Shown: in pieces, positions 39,875 through 50,263 of the stretch
Position numbering within the stretch: position 1 is the first letter of the stretch
Layout: each line of letters starts with the position of its first letter
Source of the DNA: Candidatus Puniceispirillum marinum IMCC1322
Lineage (GTDB): Bacteria; Pseudomonadota; Alphaproteobacteria; Puniceispirillales; Puniceispirillaceae
Direction of reading: 5' to 3'
NCBI RefSeq assembly: GCF_000024465.1
Contig: NC_014010.1
Location: forward strand, 2,579,001-2,643,000
DNA length: 64,000 nt
The notes under the pieces: model-generated
What the model was told of the DNA's origin: nothing
Seen by the model: only the letters and a program-made list of their open reading frames with translations
Databases searched by the model: none
Translations under genes and position numbers: made by a program

Positions 39875-40408
39875 ATGTCTCGTGTCGGAAACAGTGCGAT
39901 TACTATCCCGTCGGATGTGACAGTGTCACAAGAAGGCGGCATGGTTATTGTCAAAGGTAAAAATGGTGAGCTTAGCGCGCCGTTGCATAATGATGTCGAA
40001 TTGTCGGTTGCCGACAATATGGCAACTGTTGCACCGCGCCGTAATTCAAAGCAGGCAAAAGCGCTTTGGGGTACAATGCGGGCCACTGTTAACAATATGG
40101 TAGCTGGTGTTACTGCTGGTTTTACCCGCAAGCTTGAAATCAACGGTGTTGGTTATCGTGCGGCAATGCAGGGTAACAAGCTTGTTCTTAGCTTAGGTTT
40201 CAGCCATCCGGTTGAAATGGAAGTGCCAGCAGGGCTCAAAGTAACCGTTGAAGGTAACACGCAGGTGTTCATTAGCGGTGCTGACAAGCAGTTAATTGGC
40301 CAGTTTGCGTCTGAGGTTCGTTCAAAGCGTCCCCCAGAGCCGTTCAAGGGCAAAGGCGTTAAATATGCTGACGAATATATCGTCCGCAAAGAAGGCAAGA
40401 AGAAGTAG
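39875..40408 (+). CDS. rplF: 50S ribosomal protein L6
   Basis: 177 residues. MSRVGNSAITIP start and the C-terminal RSKRPPEPFKGKGVKYADE signature. Near the sarcin-ricin loop. Confidence 0.97.
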   Translation: MSRVGNSAITIPSDVTVSQEGGMVIVKGKNGELSAPLHNDVELSVADNMATVAPRRNSKQAKALWGTMRATVNNMVAGVTAGFTRKLEINGVGYRAAMQGNKLVLSLGFSHPVEMEVPAGLKVTVEGNTQVFISGADKQLIGQFASEVRSKRPPEPFKGKGVKYADEYIVRKEGKKK

Positions 40409-40417
40409 GGATCGCTC

Positions 40418-40780
40418 ATGTTTACATCAAAAGAACTCTTTGAGCGTCGTAGAGCGCGGAACCGGACAGCCTTGCGCAAGCATGCTGGCGGACGTCCTCG
40501 TCTTTCCGTACATCGCTCGTCACAGCATATTTACGCACAGATCATTGATGACAAGGCAGGCGTTACACTTGCAGCTGCATCAACGTTGGATGCGGATTTT
40601 AAGAAGATCAGCAAAAAAACTGCCGACACATCTGCTGCGGCAGAGGTAGGCAAGCTGGTCGCGGCACGGGCACAGGCAAATGGTGTTGACACCGTTGTGT
40701 TTGACCGTGGCGGTTATATTTTCCATGGCCGGGTAAAGGCGTTGGCTGACGCCGCGCGTGAAGCCGGTTTAAAATTCTAG
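40418..40780 (+). CDS. rplR: 50S ribosomal protein L18
   Basis: 120 residues. [20 protein letters not shown] and [20 protein letters not shown]. Binds 5S rRNA with L5. Confidence 0.97.
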   Translation: MFTSKELFERRRARNRTALRKHAGGRPRLSVHRSSQHIYAQIIDDKAGVTLAAASTLDADFKKISKKTADTSAAAEVGKLVAARAQANGVDTVVFDRGGYIFHGRVKALADAAREAGLKF

Positions 40781-40792
40781 GGAGCGCTAGTG

Positions 40793-41362
40793 ATGGCACG
40801 TAATAATGACAGGCAGGATCGTAACGCCGCCCGTGAAGAACCGGAAATGCTTGAAAAGCTGGTTGGTATCAACCGCGTAGCAAAAGTAGTCAAAGGTGGT
40901 CGCCGTTTTGGTTTTGCCGCCTTGGTCGTGGTTGGTGATGGCAAAGGCCGCGCTGGCTTTGGAACAGGTAAAGCGCGCGAGGTGCCCGAGGCAATCCGCA
41001 AGGCTACCGAAGGTGCTAAGCGTAACATGGTGCGTATTCCGCTTCGTGATGGCCGTACATTGCATCATGACATCAAGGGTGGTTACGGTGCTGGCAAGGT
41101 TCTGCTTCGTGCGGCACAGGCTGGTACGGGCATCATTGCTGGTGGTCCAATGCGCGCCGTTTTCGAAGTGTTAGGCATTCAGGACATTGTCGCCAAATCA
41201 ATCGGCAGTTCAAACCCGCACAATATGATCAAGGCAACCTTCTCGGCGCTTAAGCATATTCAGGCTCCGCGTGCTGTCGCGCAAAAGCGTGGTAAGCGTG
41301 TTGGTGATGTGCTTGGCAAACGTGCAGATAAAGGTGCCGGCGACGAAGCCGCCGCATCTTAA
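40793..41362 (+). CDS. rpsE: 30S ribosomal protein S5
   Basis: 189 residues. [19 protein letters not shown] is the S5 signature loop, and [19 protein letters not shown] the second domain. ATG 40793 preferred; GTG 40790 is one codon upstream. GGGAGCG site. Confidence 0.97.
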   Translation: MARNNDRQDRNAAREEPEMLEKLVGINRVAKVVKGGRRFGFAALVVVGDGKGRAGFGTGKAREVPEAIRKATEGAKRNMVRIPLRDGRTLHHDIKGGYGAGKVLLRAAQAGTGIIAGGPMRAVFEVLGIQDIVAKSIGSSNPHNMIKATFSALKHIQAPRAVAQKRGKRVGDVLGKRADKGAGDEAAAS

Positions 41363-41374
41363 GGGAGAATAATC

Positions 41375-41560
41375 ATGGCTGCCAAACAAACAGTTGTAGT
41401 AACACAGACCAGAAGTGCGATTGGCCGTCAGGCTGACCAGCGTCAGACTTTGATCGGCCTTGGGCTGAACAAGATCGGGCGTACCCGTGAGCTTGAAGAC
41501 ACACCGTCAGTCCGCGGTATGATCAACAAGGTCAAGCATCTGGTCAAAGTCGAAGACTAA
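41375..41560 (+). CDS. rpmD: 50S ribosomal protein L30
   Basis: 61 residues. [20 protein letters not shown] and [25 protein letters not shown] site. Fifty bases before rplO. Confidence 0.96.
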   Translation: MAAKQTVVVTQTRSAIGRQADQRQTLIGLGLNKIGRTRELEDTPSVRGMINKVKHLVKVED

Positions 41561-41610
41561 TTATTAAAAGATTATGAAGCGCGATTCACATTGGATCGCA
41601 GGAGCAAGAC

Positions 41611-42084
41611 ATGAAACTGAATGAAGTCAAAGATAACAACGGCGCGACCAAGAATTCAAAGCGTGTTGGCCGTGGTATCGGCTCTGGTACCGGCAAAACA
41701 TCTGGTAGCGGTCACAAAGGTCAGAAAGCACGCTCAGGCGTGTCTATCAACGGCTTTGAGGGCGGTCAGATGCCGATTCATCGTCGTCTTCCAAAGCGTG
41801 GCTTTACCAATATTTTCCGCAAAAATTATGTCGAGGTCAATCTTGGCCGTATGCAGTCAGCGATTGATTCAGGCAAGCTAGACGCTGGCAAGCCAGTCGA
41901 TGCCGCGGCCTTGGTAAGCGCGGGTGTCATTTCAAAGGCACGCGATGGTGTTCGGATTCTTGCCAAAGGCGAACTCAAGGCCAAGAAACTTGAAATTCAT
42001 GCTGCTGGCGCATCAAAGGCGGCGATCGCGGCAATCGAAGCGGCTGGCGGTAAAGTGGTTATTCCAACAGCATCTGCTGAATAA
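41611..42084 (+). CDS. rplO: 50S ribosomal protein L15
   Basis: 157 residues. Glycine-rich N-terminus [20 protein letters not shown], then [24 protein letters not shown] site. Confidence 0.97.
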   Translation: MKLNEVKDNNGATKNSKRVGRGIGSGTGKTSGSGHKGQKARSGVSINGFEGGQMPIHRRLPKRGFTNIFRKNYVEVNLGRMQSAIDSGKLDAGKPVDAAALVSAGVISKARDGVRILAKGELKAKKLEIHAAGASKAAIAAIEAAGGKVVIPTASAE

Positions 42085-42107
42085 TTGACGTTAGGTATCT
42101 AGGTATT

Positions 42108-43442
42108 ATGGCAACAGCATCAGATCGCATGGGCGGCGCAGGACTTGGCGGATTGGCAAAAGCCAGTGAACTAAAAAGCCGTCTCCTGTTTACGGTTGGC
42201 GCGCTGATTATCTATCGTCTAGGTACATATCTGCCGATCCCGGGCATTGATCCGGGCGCATTGGCTGATATCTTTTCACAGCAATCAAGCGGCATTCTGG
42301 GCATGTTCGACATGTTTTCTGGCGGTGCCTTGTCGCGTATGACGATCTTTGCGTTGAATATCATGCCGTACATTACGGCATCGATCATCATGCAGTTGAT
42401 GACCGCGATTGTGCCAAGCCTTGAAGCCCTCAAGAAAGATGGTGAAAGCGGTCGCAAGATCATCAACCAATATACTCGCTATATGACGGTGGTTCTGGCC
42501 ACGGTTCAGGGTTACGGCATTGCTGTCGGTCTTGAAGCGGCTAGCGGTGTTGTTGGTGATCCGGGCATGTTTTTCCGCGTCACAACGGTTGTTACCTTGG
42601 TAGGCGGCACCTTGTTCCTGATGTGGCTGGGTGAACAGATCACCAGTCGTGGTGTTGGTAACGGTATTTCGCTGATTATCTTTGCTGGTATTGTGGCGAA
42701 TTTGCCCTCGGCTTTGGCGGGCACCTTAGAGCTAGGTCGTACGGGCGCTTTATCGGCCTTCCTGATTGTTCTGCTCTTTGCGATGGCCATTGGCGTGATT
42801 GCCTTCATCGTCTTTATCGAGCGTTCGGTGCGCAAGATTCTGGTGCAATATCCAAAGCGCCAACATGGTAACAAGGTATTTGGCGGCGACCAGTCCTTCC
42901 TGCCTTTGAAGATCAATGTACCGGGTGTTATCCCGCCGATTTTTGCCTCGTCATTATTGTTGATGCCGATTTCGATCATCAATCTGACTGGCGGTCAAAG
43001 CGGTGGTGCTGACTGGCTGGTAACATTGAACGCCTTGCTTGGTCGTGGCCAGCCGCTTTATCTGGCTATCTATATCGGCATGATCGTGTTTTTCGCCTTC
43101 TTCTACACAGCGATTGTTTTCAATCCCGAAGATACGGCTGAAAATCTACGCAAACATGGTGGTTATATTCCGGGTATTCGTCCGGGTAAATCAACCGCCG
43201 ATTATCTGGATTTTGTGCTGACACGTTTGACTGTTCTGGGTGCTGGTTATCTGTCTGCGGTGTGTATTTTGCCGGAAATTCTTATCAGCCAATATGCGGT
43301 TCCATTTTACTTTGGCGGTACATCCTTGCTGATTGTGGTGACAGTAACGCTTGATACAGTTGGTCAGGTGCAATCGCATCTTCTGGCGCATCAATATGAA
43401 GGACTCGTCAAGAAGTCAAAATTGAAAGGGCGCAACAGATGA
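42108..43442 (+). CDS. secY: Preprotein translocase subunit SecY
   Basis: 444 residues, ten transmembrane helices. RLGTYLPIPGIDPGAL, the plug region MFDMFSGGALSRMTIFAL and the SRGVGNGISLIIFAGI loop are conserved. Forms the SecYEG channel with SecE (16198) and SecG (not in this window). Last 4 bases overlap adk. Confidence 0.97.
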   Translation: MATASDRMGGAGLGGLAKASELKSRLLFTVGALIIYRLGTYLPIPGIDPGALADIFSQQSSGILGMFDMFSGGALSRMTIFALNIMPYITASIIMQLMTAIVPSLEALKKDGESGRKIINQYTRYMTVVLATVQGYGIAVGLEAASGVVGDPGMFFRVTTVVTLVGGTLFLMWLGEQITSRGVGNGISLIIFAGIVANLPSALAGTLELGRTGALSAFLIVLLFAMAIGVIAFIVFIERSVRKILVQYPKRQHGNKVFGGDQSFLPLKINVPGVIPPIFASSLLLMPISIINLTGGQSGGADWLVTLNALLGRGQPLYLAIYIGMIVFFAFFYTAIVFNPEDTAENLRKHGGYIPGIRPGKSTADYLDFVLTRLTVLGAGYLSAVCILPEILISQYAVPFYFGGTSLLIVVTVTLDTVGQVQSHLLAHQYEGLVKKSKLKGRNR

Positions 43443-44005
43443 ACATAATTCTTTTTGGCGCACCTGGAGCTGGCAAGGGTACTCAGGCCGAACGTTTGGT
43501 TTCTGAACGCGGAATGATACAGCTATCTACTGGCGATATGCTTCGCAGTGCGATTGCGTCTGGCAGTGAGCTAGGATTGCGCGCCAAGGACATTATGGAT
43601 CGCGGCGATCTGGTATCTGATGATATTATGGTCGGTATGATTGCCGAGCGTATGGATAACGACGATTCTACATCTGGATATATTCTTGACGGGTTTCCGC
43701 GCACAGTGGCCCAGGCCGAAGCACTGGATGAGATGATGGCAAGCCGGGGCGATGAAATTGCCCATGTGATTGAAATTAAAGTTGATGAAGCTGCCTTATT
43801 TGCACGGATCGAAAACCGTGCAAAGGAATCAGCTGGTAACCGTAGTGACGATAATGCAGAAACCTTGCGTAACCGTCTTGTGGTTTATCATGAGAATACG
43901 GCACCGTTACTTCCCTTTTACCAAGCCAAAGGGAAATTGCGGAGCATTAACGGTATGACCTCTATTGAGGACGTGTCGTCAGAAATAAATAAGATACTTG
44001 GATGA
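43439..44005 (+). CDS. adk: Adenylate kinase, short form
   Basis: 188 residues. Walker A GAPGAGKGTQ, ILDGFPRTVAQA, and NRAKESAGNRSDDNAETLRNR, which shows the short lid instead of the 30-residue zinc-type LID. Interconverts ATP + AMP and two ADP. Translationally coupled to secY by the ATGA overlap. Confidence 0.96.
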   Translation: MNIILFGAPGAGKGTQAERLVSERGMIQLSTGDMLRSAIASGSELGLRAKDIMDRGDLVSDDIMVGMIAERMDNDDSTSGYILDGFPRTVAQAEALDEMMASRGDEIAHVIEIKVDEAALFARIENRAKESAGNRSDDNAETLRNRLVVYHENTAPLLPFYQAKGKLRSINGMTSIEDVSSEINKILG

Positions 44006-44021
44006 ACTGATAGCGTTTAGG

Positions 44022-44049
44022 TTGACTGTAACTGGGGAAAGCCTATAAT
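44022..44049 (+). promoter_or_regulatory. Strong promoter for rpsM-rpsK-rpoA-rplQ
   Basis: TTGACT (44022-44027), 16-base spacer, consensus TATAAT (44044-44049), in the 130-base adk-rpsM gap. A hairpin CTGGAA-AATG-TTCCAG follows in the leader at about 44060-44075. Best promoter match in the window. Confidence 0.7.
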
Positions 44050-44135
44050 TCGCCGTTTTCTGGAAAATGTTCCAGTATGGTGTTGACGGGCAAAACCCAA
44101 GCCAAACTAGCCGTTAAAAATAAAGGAGCCAGATA

Positions 44136-44504
44136 GTGGCACGAATTGCTGGTGTAAATATTCCGACCAAAAAGCGGGTCGAGATCGCACTAACCTATAT
44201 TCATGGTATTGGTACAACCACTGCCAAGAATATTTGTGAGAGAGCGGGCGTTCCAGACGAACGCCGGGTTAATGATTTGTCTGAAGAAGAGCTGACAAAA
44301 CTGCGTGATATCATTGATGCAGATGTTCTTGTTGAAGGTGATCTGCGTCGCCAGACATCGATGAATATCAAGCGCTATCTTGATCTTGGTTGTTTGCGCG
44401 GGCTTCGTCATCGCCGCGGTCTGCCAGTTCGCGGTCAGCGTACCCATACAAATGCACGTACCCGCAAAGGCCCCGCAAAGGCCATTGCCGGTAAGAAGAA
44501 ATAA
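44136..44504 (+). CDS. rpsM: 30S ribosomal protein S13
   Basis: 122 residues from GTG 44136 with [27 protein letters not shown] start and [20 protein letters not shown] end. Bridges to 50S and contacts P-site tRNA. Confidence 0.97.
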   Translation: MARIAGVNIPTKKRVEIALTYIHGIGTTTAKNICERAGVPDERRVNDLSEEELTKLRDIIDADVLVEGDLRRQTSMNIKRYLDLGCLRGLRHRRGLPVRGQRTHTNARTRKGPAKAIAGKKK

Positions 44505-44528
44505 TCGCGGGACATCAGGAGAACAAAA

Positions 44529-44924
44529 ATGGCAAAACAACCTAGCCAAGGCCGAGTTCGTCGTCGCGAGCGCAAGAATATCACTAACGGCGTAGCGCAT
44601 GTGAACTCAACATTTAACAATACAATGATCACCATCACCGATGTTCAGGGCAATGCAATTGCGTGGGCGTCTGCTGGTGGCATGGGCTTCAAGGGATCGC
44701 GTAAATCGACCCCGTTTGCCGCGCAGATGGCCGCCGAAGATGCTGGTCGCAAGGCCGCAGACCATGGCATGAAATCATTGGACGTACAGGTACGTGGCCC
44801 GGGTTCGGGTCGTGAATCAGCTTTACGCGCATTGCAGTCTGTCGGTTTTAATGTGACATCAATCCGTGATGTAACACCAATTCCGCATAATGGATGCCGC
44901 CCGCGTAAGCGTCGTCGCGTTTAA
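44529..44924 (+). CDS. rpsK: 30S ribosomal protein S11
   Basis: 131 residues. [20 protein letters not shown] and the [15 protein letters not shown] end. Platform protein. Confidence 0.97.
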   Translation: MAKQPSQGRVRRRERKNITNGVAHVNSTFNNTMITITDVQGNAIAWASAGGMGFKGSRKSTPFAAQMAAEDAGRKAADHGMKSLDVQVRGPGSGRESALRALQSVGFNVTSIRDVTPIPHNGCRPRKRRRV

Positions 44925-44950
44925 CGTCGCCAATATAATATCCATAGTCG

Positions 44951-44970
44951 GGTGCCGCCTTTTGTGGCAC
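44951..44970 (+). other. Hairpin between rpsK and rpoA
   Basis: GGTGCC and GGCACC pair around GCCTTTTGT. No T-run. Likely processing or stability element in the 78-base gap. Confidence 0.5.
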
Positions 44971-45002
44971 CGGGTGCTAACCTCCTATAAAAGGACATCG
45001 CC

Positions 45003-46019
45003 ATGATTGAAAAGAATTGGCTTGATCTGAAAAAGCCGGATGAGCTTGAAATCAAAGTATCTGAATATAACCCAAGTCAGGCGGTTGTCGCTGTTGGGCC
45101 TTTTGAACGTGGTTTTGGTGTAACTATCGGTAATGCGTTGCGTCGTGTTTTGCTGTCATCCTTGCAAGGTTCGGCAATCACCGCCGTCCAGATTCAGGGT
45201 GTTGTACATGAATTTTCGTCAATTCCGGGCGTCCGTGAAGACGTTACCGATCTTGTTCTGAATCTAAAGGGCGTCGCTGTCCGCAAAGACGAAGAAGGCT
45301 CAAAGCGTCTGCGTCTTAGCGCCGAAGGTCCGTTGGCTGTTACAGCTGGCATGATTTCGGAAAGCGCTGGTGTTGAGATCATGAACCCAGATCATGTTCT
45401 GTGTCATCTTGATAAGGGTGCCAGCCTTGCTATGGAGCTCACAGTGGCTTCGGGTAAAGGCTATGTTCCGGCTGTTGCTAACCGCAGTGAAGATTCACCA
45501 ATCGGCCTTATTCCGATCGATGCTATCTTCAGCCCGGTTCTGCAAGTGGCATATAAAGTTGAAAATGCCCGTGTTGGCCAGATCACCGACTATGACAAAT
45601 TGCTTTTGACACTTGAAACTGATGGGTCTGTTACCCCCGAAGATGCAGTTGCCTATGCAGCGCGTATCTTGCAGGAACAGCTACAGACATTCATCAACTT
45701 TGAAGAGCCAAAGTCGAACACACAGGATGAAGACCCTGATCCATTGCCATTTAGCCGTAACTTACTTCGTAAGGTTGACGAGCTTGAGCTGTCAGTCCGT
45801 TCGGCTAACTGTCTGAAAAATGACAATATCGTCTATATTGGCGATCTTGTTCTTAAAACCGAGCATGAAATGCTTCGGACACCTAATTTTGGTCGCAAGT
45901 CGTTGAACGAGATCAAGGAAGTGCTGAAAGGCATGGAGCTTGAGCTTGGTATGGATATTGCCAACTGGCCACCAGAGAATGTTGAAGAATTAGCCCGACG
46001 CCTCGACGAGCCGTTTTAG
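45003..46019 (+). CDS. rpoA: RNA polymerase subunit alpha
   Basis: 338 residues. N-terminal dimerisation domain ([20 protein letters not shown]) and the C-terminal domain ([36 protein letters not shown]) that contacts UP elements and activators. AAAGGA site before ATG 45003. Confidence 0.98.
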   Translation: MIEKNWLDLKKPDELEIKVSEYNPSQAVVAVGPFERGFGVTIGNALRRVLLSSLQGSAITAVQIQGVVHEFSSIPGVREDVTDLVLNLKGVAVRKDEEGSKRLRLSAEGPLAVTAGMISESAGVEIMNPDHVLCHLDKGASLAMELTVASGKGYVPAVANRSEDSPIGLIPIDAIFSPVLQVAYKVENARVGQITDYDKLLLTLETDGSVTPEDAVAYAARILQEQLQTFINFEEPKSNTQDEDPDPLPFSRNLLRKVDELELSVRSANCLKNDNIVYIGDLVLKTEHEMLRTPNFGRKSLNEIKEVLKGMELELGMDIANWPPENVEELARRLDEPF

Positions 46020-46053
46020 GCTGTTAGTCGGATCTTTTTGAAGGAGAATTAAA

Positions 46054-46488
46054 ATGCGTCATCGCAATGCCGGTCGGAAGCTGAACCGTACCTCGCAACA
46101 TCGTCAGATGTTGTTCAGGAATATGGCGCAGGCGATCATCAAGCACGAGCAAATCGTTACAACTCTGCCAAAGGCAAAAGAACTTCGTCCTGTTGTCGAA
46201 CGTTTGATTACCCTTGGTAAACGTGGCGATCTCCATGCCCGTCGTCTTGCCTTTGCACGTTTGCGCTGTAATGACATGACCAAGAAACTATTTGATGTGC
46301 TTGGCCCGCGTTACAAAGAACGTCATGGTGGTTATACACGCGTCATGAAAGCTGGTTTCCGATATGGTGACTCAGCGCCAATGGCTGTTATCGAATTTGT
46401 TGATCGTGATGAAGATGCACGTGGTCAGGATTCAGGTCCTGTCATGGGTATGGAAGACGAAGCTGAAACCGCAGATACAGCCGCTTAA
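46054..46488 (+). CDS. rplQ: 50S ribosomal protein L17
   Basis: 144 residues. [17 protein letters not shown] start, [20 protein letters not shown]; the last 25 residues are an acidic tail, common in alphaproteobacteria. GGAG site. Confidence 0.97.
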   Translation: MRHRNAGRKLNRTSQHRQMLFRNMAQAIIKHEQIVTTLPKAKELRPVVERLITLGKRGDLHARRLAFARLRCNDMTKKLFDVLGPRYKERHGGYTRVMKAGFRYGDSAPMAVIEFVDRDEDARGQDSGPVMGMEDEAETADTAA

Positions 46489-46514
46489 CGCGCAACGATT
46501 TTTGAATATCTGAT

Positions 46515-46544
46515 AAAGGGTGGCTTTTGCCGCCCTTTATTTTT
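46515..46544 (+). terminator. Intrinsic terminator of the S10-spc-alpha cluster
   Basis: AAAGGGTGGC, loop TTTT, GCCGCCCTTT (one T-G), then ATTTTT. End of the ribosomal block. Confidence 0.85.
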
Positions 46545-46624
46545 GCCTGCCACTAGGCATTATGAAGCCAAAAGCGATGAAAATAGCACTGGCGGCAAAC
46601 CCGTGCTTAGGCGATTATACCCTC

Positions 46625-47953
46625 ATGAGTGAATTTGATTTCGGCGATAAAAATAAAGACGTGCCCCCTAAAGACGTACCATTGGCCGAAGCCTTGCGTC
46701 CCCGAACGCTGGATGACGTGGTCGGGCAGGATGGCTTATTGGGGGAAGACGGGCGTCTGCGCCAGATGCTGGCACGGGGCAATCTGGCATCAATCATCCT
46801 GTGGGGCCCGCCTGGTACAGGCAAGACCACGATTGCGCGTTTGCTGGCCGATGCCGCCAGCATGGAATTTGAACCTGTTTCGGCGGTCTTTGATGGCGTA
46901 GCCGATTTGCGCAAAATCTTTACCCGCGCCGAAACCCGCCTGCGTGATGGCAAGCGTACCTTGCTATTTGTCGATGAAGTGCATCGTTTCAACAAAGCCC
47001 AGCAGGATGGCCTTCTGCCACGGGTTGAGGATGGCACCGTGACATTGGTGGGGGCAACGACTGAAAACCCGTCTTTTGCGCTCAATGGGGCGCTATTGTC
47101 GCGGGCACAGGTGCTGGTACTTGAACGATTGAACAATGCCGCCCTTGCATCTATCTTGCAACGTGTCGAGGCGCATATAGGCGCTTCATTGGCGCTTGAT
47201 GAAAATGCCCGCGCCGCCTTGATCGCTATGGCTGATGGTGATGGGCGTTATCTGCTGAATATGGCATCTTTGCTGGTTGATGTGCCAGCCACGCCTTTGC
47301 TCGATCTTGATGCCATGACGCGGTTGGTGACCAGCAAGGCACCAGCTTTCGACAAAACAGGCGACCAGCATTATAATCTGATGTCGGCTTTACATAAAAC
47401 CTTGCGGTCATCCGATGCTGATGCAGGGCTTTATTGGCTCGCGCGCATGTTGGCAGGGGGCGAAGACCCGCATTATATTCTGCGGCGTTTGACGCGTTTT
47501 GCCTCCGAAGATATCGGTCTGGCCGAACCCGAAGCCTTGCCGCGTGCTTTGGCCGCTTGGCAGGCCTATGAACGGCTTGGCAGCCCCGAAGGTGATTTGG
47601 CTATTGCCGGTTTGGTGATCTATCTGGCCACTGCGCCAAAATCGAATGCCGCCTATGCCGCATTCAAAGCCGCGACAAAGGCCGCTATGACAACCGGATC
47701 ATTATCGCCACCAGCCCATATTCTGAATGCGCCGACCAGAATGATGAAAGAGCTTGGCTATGGCGCGAATTATCAATATGACCATGATGACCCGGATGGG
47801 TTTTCTGGACAAAATTGTTTTCCTGATGAAATGGAACGCGCACAATTCTATCATCCGGTCGAACGCGGATATGAACGTGAAATTGCCAAACGGCTTGCCT
47901 ATTGGAATAAGCTGAGACAGCAAAAACATATGGACGATAATAATGACGCATAG
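46625..47953 (+). CDS. rarA: Replication-associated recombination protein A (MgsA-type AAA+ ATPase)
   Basis: 442 residues. LAEALRPRTLDDVVGQDGLL, Walker A GPPGTGKTT at 61-69, Walker B LLFVDEVHRFNKAQQD and sensor 1 LVGATTENPSF, then the MgsA tetramerisation domain (ending FYHPVERGYEREI). RarA acts at stalled replication forks with SSB. The family N-terminus fits ATG 46625; earlier ATGs at 46562 and 46577 are in frame but upstream of any conserved sequence, and the ribosome site is weak. Confidence 0.93.
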   Translation: MSEFDFGDKNKDVPPKDVPLAEALRPRTLDDVVGQDGLLGEDGRLRQMLARGNLASIILWGPPGTGKTTIARLLADAASMEFEPVSAVFDGVADLRKIFTRAETRLRDGKRTLLFVDEVHRFNKAQQDGLLPRVEDGTVTLVGATTENPSFALNGALLSRAQVLVLERLNNAALASILQRVEAHIGASLALDENARAALIAMADGDGRYLLNMASLLVDVPATPLLDLDAMTRLVTSKAPAFDKTGDQHYNLMSALHKTLRSSDADAGLYWLARMLAGGEDPHYILRRLTRFASEDIGLAEPEALPRALAAWQAYERLGSPEGDLAIAGLVIYLATAPKSNAAYAAFKAATKAAMTTGSLSPPAHILNAPTRMMKELGYGANYQYDHDDPDGFSGQNCFPDEMERAQFYHPVERGYEREIAKRLAYWNKLRQQKHMDDNNDA

Positions 47954-48007
47954 ACCCAAGAGGACACATAGGCCCAAGGGAACATTTAAGCATAAGGGCA
48001 AAAGACA

Positions 48008-48421
48008 ATGGCGACTGTGACCATGCCCGGTTTTATGATGGTGCTTGTTGTGGCTGCTGGTGGTGCGATTGGCGCGGTGATCCGCTATCTCATATCCTTA
48101 TGGGTTGGGGCGGGTCTGTTCGGCATCTCCGGCCCTCTGGCAACACTAGCTGTTAATATCGTTGGCTGTAGTCTGATGGGGCTTCTGGCAGGTGCTATTG
48201 CGGGTGGATTCTTGTTGCCCGACGCGTGGCGCGGCTTTATTGCTGTTGGCTTGTTGGGGGCTTTGACCACATTTTCTAGTTTTGCGCTGGATGCGGGTAA
48301 TCTGATACAGCGTCAGGGTGTCTATATGGCGGCTACTTATGTGGCGGTTTCGGTGCTTTTGTCATTGCTTGTATTTGCTCTGGCTTTTGCGCTGATGCGA
48401 AGCGTAATGGGAACACAATGA
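48008..48421 (+). CDS. fluC: Fluoride-specific channel FluC (CrcB)
   Basis: 137 residues, four transmembrane helices. GGAIGAVIRYLIS, VNIVGCSLMGLLAG and VGLLGALTTFSSFALD are the Fluc signatures, with the pore Asn and the TTFSSF phenylalanine box. Exports fluoride as a dimer of antiparallel subunits. Its stop overlaps the start of the pseudouridine synthase (ATGATGG). Confidence 0.95.
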   Translation: MATVTMPGFMMVLVVAAGGAIGAVIRYLISLWVGAGLFGISGPLATLAVNIVGCSLMGLLAGAIAGGFLLPDAWRGFIAVGLLGALTTFSSFALDAGNLIQRQGVYMAATYVAVSVLLSLLVFALAFALMRSVMGTQ

Positions 48422-49425
48422 TGGCGTCTGCTGATACCGCTAAATGGCGTTTTGAAACAATATCCGAAGATGAAGATGGTAGCCGGCTTGATCGCGTCTT
48501 GCGCCGCCTTATTCCGGGGCTGGCGCAGGGGCAGATCGAAAAGATGTTGCGTAATGGTCTGATCCGTATTGACGGTGCCAAGGCCAAATCGGCTAGCCGT
48601 GTTGCGGTCGGACAGCAAATCCGCCTGCCCATATCTATTGATGCGCTGGCCACGGTTAAGCCAGCGGCCAACAAAATGTCAGCCAAGGCACTGGGCGCCC
48701 CATCCATAGGCGGTGCACCATTACAGAAAACCTTTGATGATATGGTGATTGGCGAAGGTAAAGGCTGGCTTGCATTAAACAAGCCAAGCGGGCTTGCGGT
48801 TCAGGGCGGGACAGGCACAAAACAGCATGTTGACGGGATGCTGGCGGCACTAGCCGCACGTGGTGGCGATAGATTGCGGCTGGTACACCGGATTGACAAG
48901 GATACCTCTGGCGTTTTGTTGCTGGCCAAGACTTTGCAGTCGGCGCGAAGTCTGACTGACGCATTTCATAAGCATGCGATTGAAAAAACCTATCTGGCTT
49001 TATGTATGGGTTTGCCGCCGGAAGAGGGCGCGGTCAAACAGGCGATCAGCAAATTACCAGGCAAGTCAGGCGAGCGCATGGTGGCGGATGATGATGGGCA
49101 ATCTGCGCATACATTGTTCCGGCGGGTCGATCATGCAGGTCGCAAGCTGACCTTGATGGCTTTGCGGCCACTCACGGGGCGGACACATCAGCTGCGTATC
49201 CATATGGCGCTGATCGGGCATGTGATCTGCGGCGATGGCAAATATGGCGGGGTTGATGCGCATCCTGGCGGTATGGTTGCACGACAGTTGCATCTTCACG
49301 CGTGGCAGTTGAAATTACCGGATGGCAAGCTGATCACCGCTCCGCCTAGCCCGCATATGGTAACCAGCCTTGATGCGCTGGGGCTATCGATACCATCAAA
49401 AGGCTGGCGGTTTCAGGATTTTTAA
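48418..49425 (+). CDS. RluC/RluD-type 23S rRNA pseudouridine synthase
   Basis: 335 residues. S4 RNA-binding domain at about 20-70 (SRLDRVLRRLIPGLAQGQIE), then the RluA catalytic domain with HRIDKDTSGVLLLAKT, whose Asp is the catalytic residue, and GRTHQLRIHMALIGH. Overlaps fluC by 4 bases; ATG 48421 is one codon later. An about 55-residue linker separates S4 and catalytic domain. RluC versus RluD cannot be decided by eye. Confidence 0.93.
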   Translation: MMASADTAKWRFETISEDEDGSRLDRVLRRLIPGLAQGQIEKMLRNGLIRIDGAKAKSASRVAVGQQIRLPISIDALATVKPAANKMSAKALGAPSIGGAPLQKTFDDMVIGEGKGWLALNKPSGLAVQGGTGTKQHVDGMLAALAARGGDRLRLVHRIDKDTSGVLLLAKTLQSARSLTDAFHKHAIEKTYLALCMGLPPEEGAVKQAISKLPGKSGERMVADDDGQSAHTLFRRVDHAGRKLTLMALRPLTGRTHQLRIHMALIGHVICGDGKYGGVDAHPGGMVARQLHLHAWQLKLPDGKLITAPPSPHMVTSLDALGLSIPSKGWRFQDF

Positions 49426-49456
49426 GGGTGAATGCGCAGCTATTTAAGGATTGAGC

Positions 49457-50155
49457 ATGCAGATGCGGAAACGATTTTACAAGGATGTGCGTGCGATCGA
49501 GGCTGATACAGGCTGGCAGATCGCGCTTGATGGGCGTGCTGTCAAAACACCAGCAGGCAGTCAACTATGTATGCCGACAGCGGCGCTTGCCAGTGCGATT
49601 GCGGCGGAATGGGATGCGCAGGATGATGACATTAAACCTGCAAGCATGCCGCTTTTCGCCTATGCGGTAACAGCTTGTGATCGGGTGGCTAGCCAGCGTG
49701 CGGCGGTGATTGCCGAAATCACCAGCTATGGCGGCAATGATCTATTATGCTATCGGGCCGATGACGCGGATCTGGCGGCACGACAGGCGGCCGCATGGCA
49801 AAACTGGCTAGATTGGGCAGCGCGCGAGCTAGAGGCACCCTTGATCGTGGCGCATTCGATCATGCCGGTTAATCAGCCAGACCATGCGGTTGCGGCCTTG
49901 CGCCATTGTGTGGCGGCCTATGATGAATGGCATCTGGCGATTTTGCACCGCACGGTCAGTCTGGGTGGGTCGCTGGTAATGGGGTTGGCCTGGATCCGCG
50001 GTGATATCGATAGTGAAAATTTCTTTGCGACAACCTTTCTTGACGAATTATGGCAGGTCGAAAAATGGGGCAGTGACTGGGAAGCCGAAGACCGCCGCGG
50101 CTTTATCCGCGCCGAATTGGACGAGGCGGCACGCTTTCGTGATTTGCTCAAATGA
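49457..50155 (+). CDS. ATP12-family F1-ATPase assembly chaperone
   Basis: 232 residues. KRFYKDVRAIEADTGWQIALDG, KTPAGSQLCMPTAALASAIA, and the W-rich NLLCYRAD / LHRTVSLGGSLVMGLAWIRG segments are those of ATP12, which binds F1 alpha in alphaproteobacteria and mitochondria. ATG 49457 has AAGGA 6 bases upstream; TTG 49451 is in frame. The ATP synthase genes are not in this window. Confidence 0.92.
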   Translation: MQMRKRFYKDVRAIEADTGWQIALDGRAVKTPAGSQLCMPTAALASAIAAEWDAQDDDIKPASMPLFAYAVTACDRVASQRAAVIAEITSYGGNDLLCYRADDADLAARQAAAWQNWLDWAARELEAPLIVAHSIMPVNQPDHAVAALRHCVAAYDEWHLAILHRTVSLGGSLVMGLAWIRGDIDSENFFATTFLDELWQVEKWGSDWEAEDRRGFIRAELDEAARFRDLLK

Positions 50156-50186
50156 TGCGCTGGCTAACCTATGCTTGTTCCCGTTA

Positions 50187-50202
50187 TGTTTCACGTGAAA
50201 CA
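50187..50202. other. parS-like centromere site (ParB-binding)
   Basis: The 16-bp palindrome TGTTTCACGTGAAACA matches the bacterial parS consensus exactly. Such sites recruit ParB and lie within the origin-proximal part of the chromosome. It is in a noncoding gap between the ATP12 gene and the next ORF. No parA or parB is in the window. Confidence 0.85.
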
Positions 50203-50263
50203 TTTTCAAAAATAGGTACGGATATGGTGCGGATGTATGTTTTTCGGGTTAAGGGGGTGTAGT

